Assembly: GCF_964204645.1 (NCBI RefSeq)
Contig: NC_134026.1
Span: forward strand, 24,756,650 to 24,820,649
Reading direction: 5' to 3'
Origin: Tubulanus polymorphus
Taxonomy: Eukaryota; Nemertea; Palaeonemertea; Tubulaniformes; Tubulanidae
Length of the DNA: 64,000 bases
Shown here one piece after another: positions 46,037 through 64,000 of the stretch. The notes under the pieces were generated by a model, which ran no database searches, was not told where the DNA came from, and saw only the letters and a program-made list of their open reading frames with translations. The position numbers and the translations under genes are program-made. Every line of letters starts with the position of its first letter. The stretch's first letter is position 1.

Positions 46037-48332
46037 TTAAAGGTCAGTTGAAGCCTCTTGATATCGATCAGCTGCTGGGGATTGCTGAAGATCTATTTCA
46101 CCCACATCTATTTCAACTGGTGTAACAACACTAGTTTTTTCAGTATCTTTAGCGTCATCTAGATCTATATCTTCTCCGACTGGTTCCCCGACTATTGCCC
46201 ACGATTGGATATCACCGCTCCCGATTATCAGGTACAACAAAGCTCCAAACGAACTTACTGCGGCACAAATGTAAAATACAATTTGCCATTCTTCTCGCGT
46301 TTGCTGTAATGTATAAAGCAGTGTATTCGACAGATAATCAAAAACTTATAGGAATAAAGAGATCCTAAATGCTTGTGATACTGACTTTTTTTGTTACTGC
46401 TCCGACAACTGCGGGAGCAAGGAAACCAGAACACGTAGCAAATGTGTTCGTAATACCGAACAGAATTCCAGCGTATCTCGGTGCAATATCCACATGATTA
46501 CATAGAATGACACTGACGGCACAACCTATAGTCGCTACTCCAGCCGTCAGTAAGGACAATGCTAGAATTGGTCGGGTACAATCTATGAAACCTAATGCGA
46601 CTACAAGTGCTGAAGGCAAAACCATTCCTGAAAATGATGAAAGAATCATTACGAACTGGATCCATAAAAAGCTACGGTGCGGATAAGATTCAATATTAAA
46701 AGAGAGTTTCTTACCTACAGAAAACATGATCTTACGCACAGCAGTTGTAGAGAAGATTTTATTTCTGCGTAATACATCTGATACGATTCCCGTTAATGTA
46801 ATGAATATCCACATCATCAAATACATGATTGCTGAGAATAAGCCATTCTGAAATTGTTCAATTCAATGTTTCATTACATCGAAAATTGACAAGATTGATT
46901 TGGTTCACATCATTAAAGTATTTGTATGCCTACTGCTTTGATATCCAGCTTGAGTACATCATTGATGTAGGAGGGAATATTCGTCAGAAAGGTATAGTAA
47001 GTCCACGTCATTGTAAAATGAGCAATTATAAGCGCCCAAACGCGAGGCGATTTAGCTATTTCGCACCAAGGTACCTGTAGTTTCTGTTAAAAAAAGGAAC
47101 ATTATATTCAAAAAACTACACTTTTGTTTTACATTTACAAGTGACTTTAATGTGCTTGATGATCTACCATATGCTTTTGATGAGCCATCTGCCCGGTTAG
47201 AGAATCCTGTATATATTTCTTCTCTGCAGCTGATATTCTGGGATGTTCCTCAGGTGTATCATGTGCATAGATGAGCCAGCATAGACACCAAATCAAACAA
47301 GCACCACCAGAGATGTAGAATATTGAAGGCCAGCCCAAATATTGACACAGTACACCAGACACGCCTAAAGCTGCCACAGTCCCTATCTGCATCCCTTGTG
47401 GAAATAGGACCTATCATCTTGAGAACGGGTATTACGACAATCGTTATTCATTTAATTTCAATTAAGAAAATACTACCTGCATAAGAGCTCGATGTCAACT
47501 TGCTTCTTTCCAAAGGTGGTGACCAAGCTGCCCACATAGTATTGACAGCTGGAAATGCGACGCCCTGTTGAATGATACAATGAGACACGAAATGATGTTT
47601 TTGGCATCTCAAAACTTTGAAATCGAATAAAAGACGAAACTAAGCCCAAGACTAGTTTCCGATTTCCTACCTCTCCAAGACCGATGACAATTCTGATGAA
47701 AATCAGGAAAATTGGACTGATGCCAGAAACAACTGGGCAAATCAGAGTTCCTATGGCGGCTATAATCATGCATGCACAAAATACCATCTTACCACCGCAC
47801 TTCGTGGCAATAACTCCACCAGGAAACTGTGTGACCACGTAACCCCAGAAAAAAGAACTCAACACAAATCCTTGCATTTGTTTGCTCCAAACGAAAGCTC
47901 CTTCCTAGAAAGAAATTTTGGAAACTTAACGATCTATCGTCCCTAGTACAATTAGCTTCTTGTAATTCTTGGACTAGTAAACTTACTCCGTAAACTGCTT
48001 TTGGTCCAAAACTCAAATCAGAAGAGCAATTGAACCCTTCATCGACAGACTCTGTGCCATTGTCAAAAGAAAGAGCTCTCAGAGCTGTTTGGTCAACCAT
48101 ACAAACGATAGCAACACTGATGTTCACTCGCATGGCGTACAAGTTGAAAAAACCGAAAAATACGATGATTGCGAGACCAACTCGTGAAGAGCCTAACCAT
48201 GGTACTGGAAATTGAATTAGAATAACCTAGTTAATTAAACCATAGTGTATATAATCGACATAAAGGTATCTTACCGTCTTTAGGTATCTCACAGCCAGGA
48301 ACCTTTTTGTTGTTGTTTGTTAGTTCCGACAT
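46037..48332 (-). CDS. SLC17A5-like: SLC17 family transporter S9, sialin-like
   Basis: Exons: 48275-48332, 47987-48204, 47671-47904, 47477-47564, 47168-47394, 46934-47083, 46715-46847, 46386-46627, 46037-46303, giving 538 residues. Start [13 protein letters not shown]. It is the first gene of the array in the direction of transcription. Closest to S1: [49 protein letters not shown] (glutamate kept, histidine replaced by N), [50 protein letters not shown]. The acidic C-tail ([15 protein letters not shown]) is longer than in other copies. The donor of exon 8 is GTCAGT and the acceptor of exon 5 is AAG, both weaker than average. The TM7 segment resembles sialin more than VGLUT. Substrate not determinable from sequence. 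Confidence 0.9.
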
Positions 48333-50207
48333 TATTTCAACATAGAGGTTATATATATGCGATTGGGTTTTAGCGTTTTTTATCGTTCTTCGTCCAAATG
48401 ACATGTATTCATTCTATCCTTATGGAACAGGTTCGAGGGACTTTGATTATTTACCATTTAACCCGGCTACTTCTTTTCTCTCAGTGACCTCCTTTGGGAG
48501 AGTTCCATTTTAAAAGACGATTACTTTATTTTAACTATCTATGTATAAACGATCATGTATTTTGTCGTAGAATGCATACAGTCATATTTTGGTATTTGAC
48601 GAACTAAGAAGTATGTGGTCCTTATTTCACAGAACATGTTTTTTACGTTTTTGTGTCATTTGTACTCGCGCGTGTTTCAGATATTATGCGTTCTTAGTGA
48701 GAATTTAATCCTTAGGAGTAATGAATGTTACTTCAATGAATCACTTCAATCGCAATATCCGTCATGTAGTTATAAAACGGAAAAAAATAATTGTAAATTG
48801 ACTAAAGGTTTATTGAAATATAGAAATATTTGGTTCGGGTGGGTTCAACTACCACCCTTCATCAGTCAAAAGGGATATGTGAAATAAGGAGTAAAAATAA
48901 AATACGAAATGAATCACTAAAAATAAGAAATGAGTTGATTGTGGGGACTGAAGTTTTATTGCCGACTTGATTTTCAAATATTTTATTAACACAATATGAA
49001 CCCCAGCGTCAATCTACCAAGTTATTTGTTCCGACTGTTATCTTTTTTAACGGGGAAATCATGATGATTGAATTAAATAACATGAGATGTTTTTAATAGA
49101 ATCAAACTTGAAATTTGGGTCGTCAAATTATCTTTCCCAACCACAACCTTTCGGAAGAACAAAGGAAGAACAAAGTCTACTTTTGTTTGTACTCACTGAC
49201 CGCCCTGCCAAACCCCTCATTCTGACCGGCCCACCCAACCAAACCTCTCACTTTGACAGCCCTGCCAAACCTAGCTTTCAGTTCGCAAAATAAACTCATT
49301 TATAGATGTGTCAGTACCCTATCACCGCACTGTGTGTAGTGATGCATTTCTTATCTTACATATTATTTGTTTATTTCACATATCATTTTAGATTGACGAA
49401 TGGGCTATAAACCACACGAAGTATGTCTAAGTAATAGGATTTCTAGTTAATTAACAATTGTTAGGATTTTTCAACATTGAGTTTATTTTGTCAGAAGACT
49501 ATTTAATATACCGTACCATAATTGGATTGATTCGAAAATAATTCGTCCTTTTCGGATCCTCCATCTTGACGTCCATTCTTCATTTTCCAATGCTTTAACT
49601 GATGTATAGCTGGTTACGTAGTTTAGAAGTATAGTATATAAAGTCTAAACGATTGTTACACACCCAAGCTGACGTAGCAAATATTGCATCAGTATTCTTT
49701 GTGACATATTGACAGAAGTGTTGAACATGGTATGTATGTACTTGTTATAAATTATTTTTTGATACTGATTGATCACCGAGTTTGTAGTGAATTTCTTGCG
49801 ATATGAATTTTCGAGAATGTCATCTGCCAAGATGGCTAATGATTGAATATTTCTTTTCCAAAAAGGTAAATTTCATTGTTCTACTTTGGTGAATACGACA
49901 ATTGAACAGCACTTTCAAAATCAGCTCATGCTCTAGTGTATTTAGTTTCAAATTTTTTCATCGTATCAGAATATGATATTCTTTATTCTTTTCTTTGATT
50001 CTTCTATTCAATGATGAACAATCGACCAGGCACCAAAACAAACTTTTCATCAGCCCCAAAAAATAAAGAATAACTGATTTAGCTGCAGATTTATAGATTT
50101 TATTGTAATCAAATTAAAGATTGTATTTTTCATAAATCCATTTTCTTATCATCAATACAAATTACGTGGATTGTGTATTTTTCTATCACACATGACGCAT
50201 GATTATT
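48333..50207. other. Intergenic between S9 and the PX/SH3 gene
   Basis: About 1.9 kb without a recognisable gene. It contains a C-rich imperfect repeat at about 49190-49282 (units around CCTGCCAAACC and CTGACC). It should include the S9 promoter and the 3' UTR of the PX/SH3 gene. Confidence 0.45.
49190..49282 (+). repeat. Imperfect C-rich tandem repeat
   Basis: Three degenerate copies of a ~28-32 base unit containing TGACCGCCCTGCCAAACC or similar. The composition contrasts with the AT-rich surroundings. Confidence 0.45.
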
Positions 50208-53581
<3,374 letters not shown>

Positions 53582-54734
53582 GTTCTCCTATTTCCCAATG
53601 GGCCAACGTTACTAAACTACGCAATGGAAGTATTCAGTAATAAGGGCCAAATATGTGGTTGGTTGGTGTAAATCCGATGAAGACTTTGAAAGCTCTGTGA
53701 CTATCCATGCCTGAAAACGTAAAGAAGCGTAACATTGGTTGGCGCAGCCTACATAGGACTGAATTCTCTCAAAATCTGCCAGCAAGGACCGCTCGTGGTC
53801 TAACAAAAATACTACCATTTGTTAAGAGAAAATTATTATTACATTCAAACTTGAAAACGATACTATAAACCCTTATCATGAAATGTGATAGTCATCAAAT
53901 TCTGCTATGTAGTAGGGAAGTGATGTCGGCCAGCGCGTATCGGAATGAAAGGTTCGGTCTCAGTGACCATGTCAAAATACGATCATCTCCTTTACTCATC
54001 AAGCTATATATGAATCCGACTCAATCGTGAACTCACCGTCTACGCAATTTTGGATACTCTGAAATGGGACAGTGGATTTCGGAATATTGTAAAGCGACCC
54101 AATCAATTAAATACTGCCGGGGACTCGACTTCATAAAACATTGAAAAAAAAATGTTATTTATCACATACAAAACCTAGATGACAACAAATACATGTAACG
54201 CCGAATTCAAACTAGAAAATTATCTTTACGTCTCTAGTAATTTATAATTGAATATCTAAGTCGCAAATCAATTTCTGAATTCGTCTATGCCTTTAATCGT
54301 CTAGCGTTTGAGTAGAAGATGAAGACAATTTCTTACCTAACTTATACTGGTATACGAAATCTGGCAGATTGAATACAGAAGATTCGCTGTGAACATGATC
54401 CTCAAGTCTCAGTTTATTTAAGTCGCTTTAATTAAGTCGCTTCGCTGTAACATTTATTCTGCCTAATAGTATTTTACAGCAATCGTAATATGTCTTTAAA
54501 TATGCATGAAGTTTTTTATATTCTGTTTTATGTTGTCGTTTATTTCATTATTTCTTATAGAGATGGTGATCTCGATATGCCAATCAAAGGGCAAGGGTTT
54601 TTGCTGAATAAAGATTTGGATTGAATTGAATCCGTCCGATTCGTAGTCCAAATAACATAGATGGCGCTCATCAATTCAATCCATTGAATTAAATTCGTAA
54701 AGGAAGCGTCTATTGTTTGCATGAAAACAAGAAC
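53582..54734. promoter_or_regulatory. Divergent promoter region, PX/SH3 gene and DDX41
   Basis: The two genes start head to head with 1,153 bases between their start codons. No other coding sequence seen. No core promoter motif was identified with confidence. A small direct repeat (TAAGTCGCTT) lies near 54418-54442. Confidence 0.4.
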
Positions 54735-58114
<3,380 letters not shown>

Positions 58115-61100
58115 ATACTTGCCCTTATACAATTTTGAAGAATTTCAGGTTTACTGCATCATGCTTTTGATTTTTATTGTAAATGAAAACTAAGAAAAAA
58201 TTTGTAAAATACCTGTTACGCTATATGGCTTGTAAATATATGTACATTATCTATATTTTACATCCTGTTTTGTTACATCACTTTGAAGGTCAGAGCTGTT
58301 ATTTATTTGACCCCAAGAAGGGTGCCATTGGTCATGAGCCTGTTTCCATAAATCTACTAGTCCTAAAGTTTTATCTGATCACTACTAAGTATTCCATGGA
58401 CCAGCAGCTACAAGCTGTTCTTGGATTTATAAATCCCTAAACGATGGGGCCATTGACAAAACATTGAGCTATGTATCCATCCTACAGGTTCACCAAGAAC
58501 CTTTATGTCTGATACCAGTGCTTGGCGCACTAGGATCATAGAGCGACAGATCTCTGTGGATACAACCACTCGCAGGACTGGGTAAACCAACACGCCGCTT
58601 GTTTTTATTCATGGAGGCATACTTAAAGTTTACTAACTTGGCGAACAACTTATGGCCAGCAGTAATTCTTCCTTGATGCTAGATTTAATGTGAATAGGCC
58701 CACCAACTTACCGGTAAGACATTTATTCATAAATTGCAGATGAAGCTTAAACCAAAGAGCAGAAAAACTCAATAAATACAGTGACATTGTCGAGTCTAAA
58801 TTTTATTCCGCCCAACATTTAAAATGAAATCACACATATCTACATCATTCAATAAATAAATCTTTTTCTTAGAGACAACTGTACAAATGCAGTTCCAATC
58901 ATCTAAAACAACCTATCATAATTGCGAGAGTTTGTTTAAGAAAGGAAAATTTTTCTCGATAGATTGAATTATGTAACCAATAAGACAAGCAACCAGGTGC
59001 AGATGGGAAAATGCCACACCAAGAATCAAGAAAAAGAACGAAATACAAGCCAAAATGATTAAAATACAATGCTAATGAATCATATGTTGATGGCGTTGTA
59101 CATACTACTTCAGTGGCACCTAAGTATAACGACCTCAGATATAACAATTCATTGGTTACCATATAATAAACCTAGAATTTCATTCCAAATAGGTGAATTT
59201 TAATAATTTCATGCTGGATATAACCATGGATGTATGAACTAGATTTATAATCTAGGTTATAAGTCAATGATAAAGCAAACAATTACTTATGACCAACACA
59301 TTTTCTGATCCTCTGAAATTCTTTGTAATGAGGTTCTACTGCATTGTTTTACCACTTCTCTAGAACAAGAGCCATCTATCAAATACCGGTACATGAGTAT
59401 GAAACTTATCAGCTTATGGCGCCTTATTAAGAAATGAAATAAAGTCATAAGTTGAGCTAGAAGTTCAAGCCTCAACTTTGACCACAACAGTGTATTATAT
59501 ATAGACTGAATCAAGTTGTCTGAACAAACAACTAAATCAATAGTTCAAAGTTTGATGGAAAATTAAGGTAACATACTGTTACTTATTCATGACTTGAATG
59601 AAGTCGATCAGATTTCAAAATTGATTCCAACTGTGAGGACAAATTATATTTACACTAGAGTCTTATCTGGTCAACTCAATGTGTGCAGGTGTTCTGTTAC
59701 AAAATATTGGTAAAATATTATGAATTTTGGAAACTCGCTTCCAGTTTATGATACAATCTTTTCGAATGATACCACGTCTTAACAACCAAAACTGGATTGC
59801 ATTTTCATATCTAGACAAGAATTTCATGAAAAGGTTGTGGTTTGTGAAATTTCGGGCTTGCTTCTACAGTTCTCAAACTCGACTACAAAATGACATGTAC
59901 AATAATGTACATCTAGTTTTGGGGTATATCATAGATATATATCCATGGGTATATCATATCAGTACATGTACATTTTTTACAATATATATTCATATGTTTA
60001 CACTGGACTAGGAAACAAAAACCATTCATATATGACCTACTGATACTTACTGAATTTGTGCAGGGATTTAATCGCATTGCTTATGTACACAATTCATATT
60101 CTGTCATTATTTCCGCTAATTCAGTGAAAAACAATTTTGATAATACCGCTAATAATAAGCAAGATATTTGTGTTGGATGGATCAGATGTACATGAACATT
60201 TTTATCAAAGTGAAACTATTCATTTTTCGAAACTACTGACAGATTAAAACTTCAACGTATGTGTATCCATTAATGCAGCGATGTCTCCATATACAATATA
60301 GTGTTCATTGACCAGTTGGTTTAATTTTCCATGCAAATACAGTAAAGATATAAAGTCTAAAATGCGGAGAAATATACTGTACATCAAAAGAGACAAAATA
60401 GAACAGCATCTATAAATACCAGAATTAACATATTCATGATGTCAATAGTTACTGGGATACACAGAAAGTGATAGTTGAAATCTCTGCGAAAATGATGTAG
60501 TAAAAAGAGGTTCGCTTCAACACTTGATTAAATAAAACATTTCGATATAGATACAAGTTTAAAAGTCAATATTATTCAAGATTTATATCTATACAGTCCG
60601 AGTAATCCGGCGCTAACGTGACTCTTGATTCGAAATTTCGGTTTGAATTTACCAGGTTCTTGGAAAGTAGCTGATGAGCAACCAGGCAATGCACATGTAT
60701 CTACGCATCATCATTGTCATCAACATCTATCAATGAAACTTCCAAATCACCGACTCAGGTGTATTTACTCCTTATTCTAGTGTTTAGCCAATGAAAGGCC
60801 ACAGTTGTGATTCCGATATTGTAAGACATAGTTTTTCATTGAGACAGATGTTTTATCATTTATTCTTTTATCGCCCTGAAATATATTACATAATTAATCA
60901 GTATGTATACAGAAAACAATATGCAAATCATCAAACAGCAAATTTATTGAATTTAAATGATTGTTTATCACATTCAGTATCCAGTTAATAAAATTTTCTG
61001 ATTTCAGACAAAAGGTTTCGAATGTAACCGCATATGATTACTGGTAATTGGAAATGTCAAGCTTTGTTATAAACAATGAGGTACCATCGTTAATTAAAAA

Positions 61101-61246
61101 ATTCATTTGTCTTGAAGGTTCACAAAATCTTACATTAGAGACCCCTTTTCACCACAACTATATCTTTTCATTTTCAAATTTTCCATCGATATTCAAATGA
61201 ACTAACAATTAACTAACAGATTATAGACCATGTGACTTAAACATAT
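58115..61246. other. Convergent 3' region of DDX41 and casein kinase 1 alpha
   Basis: About 3.1 kb with no protein gene recognised. A plus-strand AATAAA at 58771-58776 fits the DDX41 3' end. Minus-strand AATAAA signals (complements of 60943-60948, 60859-60864 and 58802-58807) are candidates for casein kinase 1 alpha, which often has a long 3' UTR. If the most distant is used, the two transcripts meet almost end to end. Confidence 0.45.
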
Positions 61247-63710
61247 TTAAATGAATGATACTAACCCTTTCTTACCTTTGGATTTGCAATCGGGAAGTCG
61301 TTGCTGTGCAGTGGCAGGAGTTGCCACAGGTTGCGTGCCCGTTGCAATCTGTGCCGATGCTTTCTGTTTGAGCATCGTCCAGTCAAATGTATAATCGTAC
61401 TGATGATTAAGAGTACGGAACAATATACGGAAGAGTTGGCGCAAGTACATGTAATCTGGGGCTTCTTCGAAACGTAATCCTCGACAATAATTCAAGTACA
61501 TAGCGAATTCCGCAGGGAAACCCTAATGATAAACGAAACAATGAATTAGCCAATTACAATTACACACAAGTGACGAAGGCTAACAAGAATGAGAGCATTT
61601 TTAGATCCCTTTGCATTGCAAATAACAAATCAGAGTTTCACTATTAAGTTAATACCTTGCATAAACTTTCCACTGCAGTCGACATCTTTTTTTCACTGAT
61701 TTTTTCATATTTCTGTTTTTTGGTAGCTGCCTAAAAGATGAATTTACATCGAAAACATTTACAATAGCAACTCAAATGGTTAAGATTCACAATATGATGA
61801 TCTCAACAGTAGAACAAGGTATTTACTTTTAAACCCTGCCATGGGAGACCACCTCTGTTGAAGTACATCAATACATAGCCTAGTGACTCCATATCATCCC
61901 TCCTGCTTTGTTCGATTCCAAGATGTGCATTAATACTCGCATATCGCGCAGTCCCCGTCAAATTTTTATCTTCTCTGTAATTAATATGAGCTCGTGATCT
62001 GTTGTCTCTGTATTTCTTCGCTAATCCGAAATCAATCAAGAAAACCTGTAAATAAAATATTTGATTATACAAAGTACACAATACATGATAATACAGATAG
62101 AAGTGAATATATACAGTTAAATTCATGCATGAAATACCTTATTACAATGGCGACCAATACCCATTAAAAAGTTATCTGGTTTGATGTCTCTATGAATGAA
62201 ATTTTTGTTATGTACATATTCTATCCTTCCAATCATCTGGAAATAAACATGAAATATCACCATATATCACCAAAACTATCATCAGGGCTGAGAAGATTCA
62301 ACACCAGTCACTTTCCTCAAGTGAAATATTTCACTATATGATGTGGCAAAAAATCTTGACAATATAATTAATTTGGTTACTGCAGCACTGAGTGTCACAA
62401 ATGCGAAAGGCCAAGTGATATCATTTCAATACTTGGTAAACAAACCAAAAAGGTTTCATTCTTGAAATCGAGCCGATGAATTAGATATGGGAATCCCAGT
62501 TTTCGTGGATAAAGTGAAAATGAAGAAATGCTGGTATTTATGGAATAAACAGACTACTTAGTTCTCACACATTTCTCGTTATGATTAAAAAACCGAAGAA
62601 CGATATCTAGGCCTAACATCAAAAGGTGAAAGTCTAGAATTGATCTAAGATAAGCTTAGATAATATCAAAGCCAAGTTATTTTTACAGTATATATCAGTC
62701 AGCTTGGTTTTTCTCAGGTGAAATTCCAAATTATTAACTTTTTATCAAACCATAGAAACTTACTACGTAAAAACCTCAACAAACCTGATCTGCCAACATA
62801 AGAACTGTTTTCATTGTGAACCTTCTGCCACAGAAGTTGAATAAATCTTCTAGGCTGGGACCTAATAAGTCCATGACCAATACACTATAGTCTCTTTCTG
62901 TACCATACCATCTAAAAGTAAAACAGGTAGCATTTTTTCTAAGTTTCATAAAGTTCAAAATCATTTGCACTAAATCTGACACTCAGTGTCCTTGAAAGAC
63001 ATCATATGGATTCATACCTTATATGTGGGATACCTACACCGCCCTGTAGGATTTTATACAATTTACTCTCATACAAAAGTTGTGGATGTCTGGCTTTCAC
63101 TGATTCAAGTTTTACTGCAACTTCCTGAATCAACCAAAATACAAAATATTAGATCATAGTTCAGTATTGAAAACCAAGTGGCATTATTTACGCCAGTGTG
63201 AATATGAGGTGAAGGATTAGGATTAAAGAAAAGTTTAATTCATCATTGATTGTAGATCTAACAGATTTAACAGTGTTTACATAGAACATATGTTTTGTTC
63301 AAACAAACTCATGAGATTGAGCCGTACCGTACAAACCATACGATTCTAGTCACTGAGGAAAATCGAAATGTGTACTATGAACAGTGGAAACGGTACATTT
63401 GACCTCCTGTCAATGAAGATTCAGCAAAGTGGTCAGGGAAGAAGAATGGAGGGTGAACTGATTAGTCATTTGAGTCGCGATTAAAAATCACTAAATTTAA
63501 AATGTACAAATTCAAAACTGTTAGTACAAGAATGAATCTACAATTCTAATATCCTCTACATCAACAATCAAATACCACAAATCCATTACTTACTTCTCCC
63601 GTCGCGATATTAAGCCCCAAATATATATCACCGAATGAGCCACTTCCAATTTTTCTGAGAAGTCTGTATTTTGAATTAATTAAAAACTCTTTTGAACCGC
63701 TAGAAGCCAT
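61247..63710 (-). CDS. CSNK1A1: Casein kinase 1 alpha
   Basis: Serine/threonine kinase acting in Wnt (beta-catenin priming), Hedgehog and clock pathways. Exons: 63594-63710, 63018-63124, 62785-62911, 62138-62236, 61827-62045, 61656-61730, 61247-61522. Start MASSGSKEF. Motifs: [11 protein letters not shown] (P-loop), the VAVKLES lysine, [22 protein letters not shown] catalytic loop, [11 protein letters not shown], the CK1 signature [48 protein letters not shown], and the end of the kinase fold [12 protein letters not shown]. The tail is low complexity ([15 protein letters not shown]). If the last exon is read through it ends GKKGLVSFI at 61247. A good donor (AAAG|GTAAG) at 61276 offers an alternative splice to a further exon not identified. 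Identity is secure. Confidence 0.96.
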
Positions 63711-64000
63711 CGTTATTGTTTTAATGTCGATTCCTGGTGATAATATAGATATGGGTGATTAGCGTGGTGCCGATAAAACCGAACAAACTTATTTAGAATA
63801 CGCTCGAAATGTGTCTAAAAGACTTCATTTTATTGTGTTTCTCTCTAGGGTGACTATTCCCGTCACTGCTAGTGATGATGCACTGTGGGTAGTTTACACT
63901 AATTGTATGGGACGCCGAAACTAAATTATTAATTTCATTTTCAATTTTCAAGATTTAATTAATCATCCATTCCTCGGCATACAGGATGGTAAGAAAAACA
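63711..64000. other. 5' flank of casein kinase 1 alpha
   Basis: The 290 bases upstream of the kinase start codon should include the 5' UTR and promoter. No coding sequence recognised. No confident core promoter element. Confidence 0.4.

Noticed and set aside
53612-53818. 68-codon minus-strand frame as first exon of the PX gene
   Set aside because: The ATG at 53581 lies just after an in-frame stop and its exon matches the PX N terminus; the other frame shows no PX features.
60610-60680. Possible extra 3' exon of casein kinase 1 alpha on the minus strand
   Set aside because: An open phase-1 stretch follows an AG, but the upstream sequence lacks a pyrimidine tract and the peptide does not resemble known kinase tails.

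Overview
This is nuclear DNA of an animal, almost certainly a non-vertebrate. The base composition is AT-rich, every recognisable gene is cut by short GT-AG introns, and the gene set is metazoan: an EGF/laminin-G extracellular matrix protein, SLC17 transporters, a NADPH-oxidase organizer-like PX/SH3 protein, DDX41 and casein kinase 1 alpha. From general knowledge, NOX organizers are missing from insects and nematodes, so a lophotrochozoan, a non-vertebrate deuterostome or a cnidarian is more likely than an ecdysozoan. The species cannot be named from the sequence alone.

Layout. Positions 1-5.3 kb are mostly non-coding, with a weak possibility of LAMP-like coding fragments on the minus strand (1.4-2.5 kb). 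Positions 5.35-13.9 kb (+) hold the 3' part of a pikachurin (EGFLAM)-like gene, EGF-LG-EGF-LG-EGF-LG, in 12 exons. Positions 15.4-48.3 kb (-) hold a head-to-tail array of nine SLC17 (sialin/VGLUT family) genes, called S1 to S9 here. All nine have the same nine-exon structure and the same intron phases. S1 and S9, at the two ends, are the most sialin-like. S2-S8 form a derived group in which the key transmembrane-4 glutamate is glutamine in every copy. S4/S5 and S6/S7 are two copies of a ~6 kb two-gene unit. Several decayed single-exon remnants lie between the genes, and a 5'-truncated non-LTR retrotransposon (24.6-28.7 kb) sits between S3 and S4.

Positions 50.2-53.6 kb (-) hold a PX-SH3-SH3 protein with a 390-residue tail; one of its introns is mostly a ~290 bp (TA)n tract. 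Positions 54.7-58.1 kb (+) hold a complete DDX41 in 15 exons. Positions 61.25-63.7 kb (-) hold casein kinase 1 alpha in 7 exons, convergent with DDX41.

The single-copy genes are unrelated neighbours. The one coherent locus is the SLC17 array. It shows recent local duplication, loss of members, and a lineage-specific change at a proton-coupling residue, and it is the most interesting part of the window. Exon boundaries were placed by eye from splice consensus, reading frame and agreement of exon length between paralogs.
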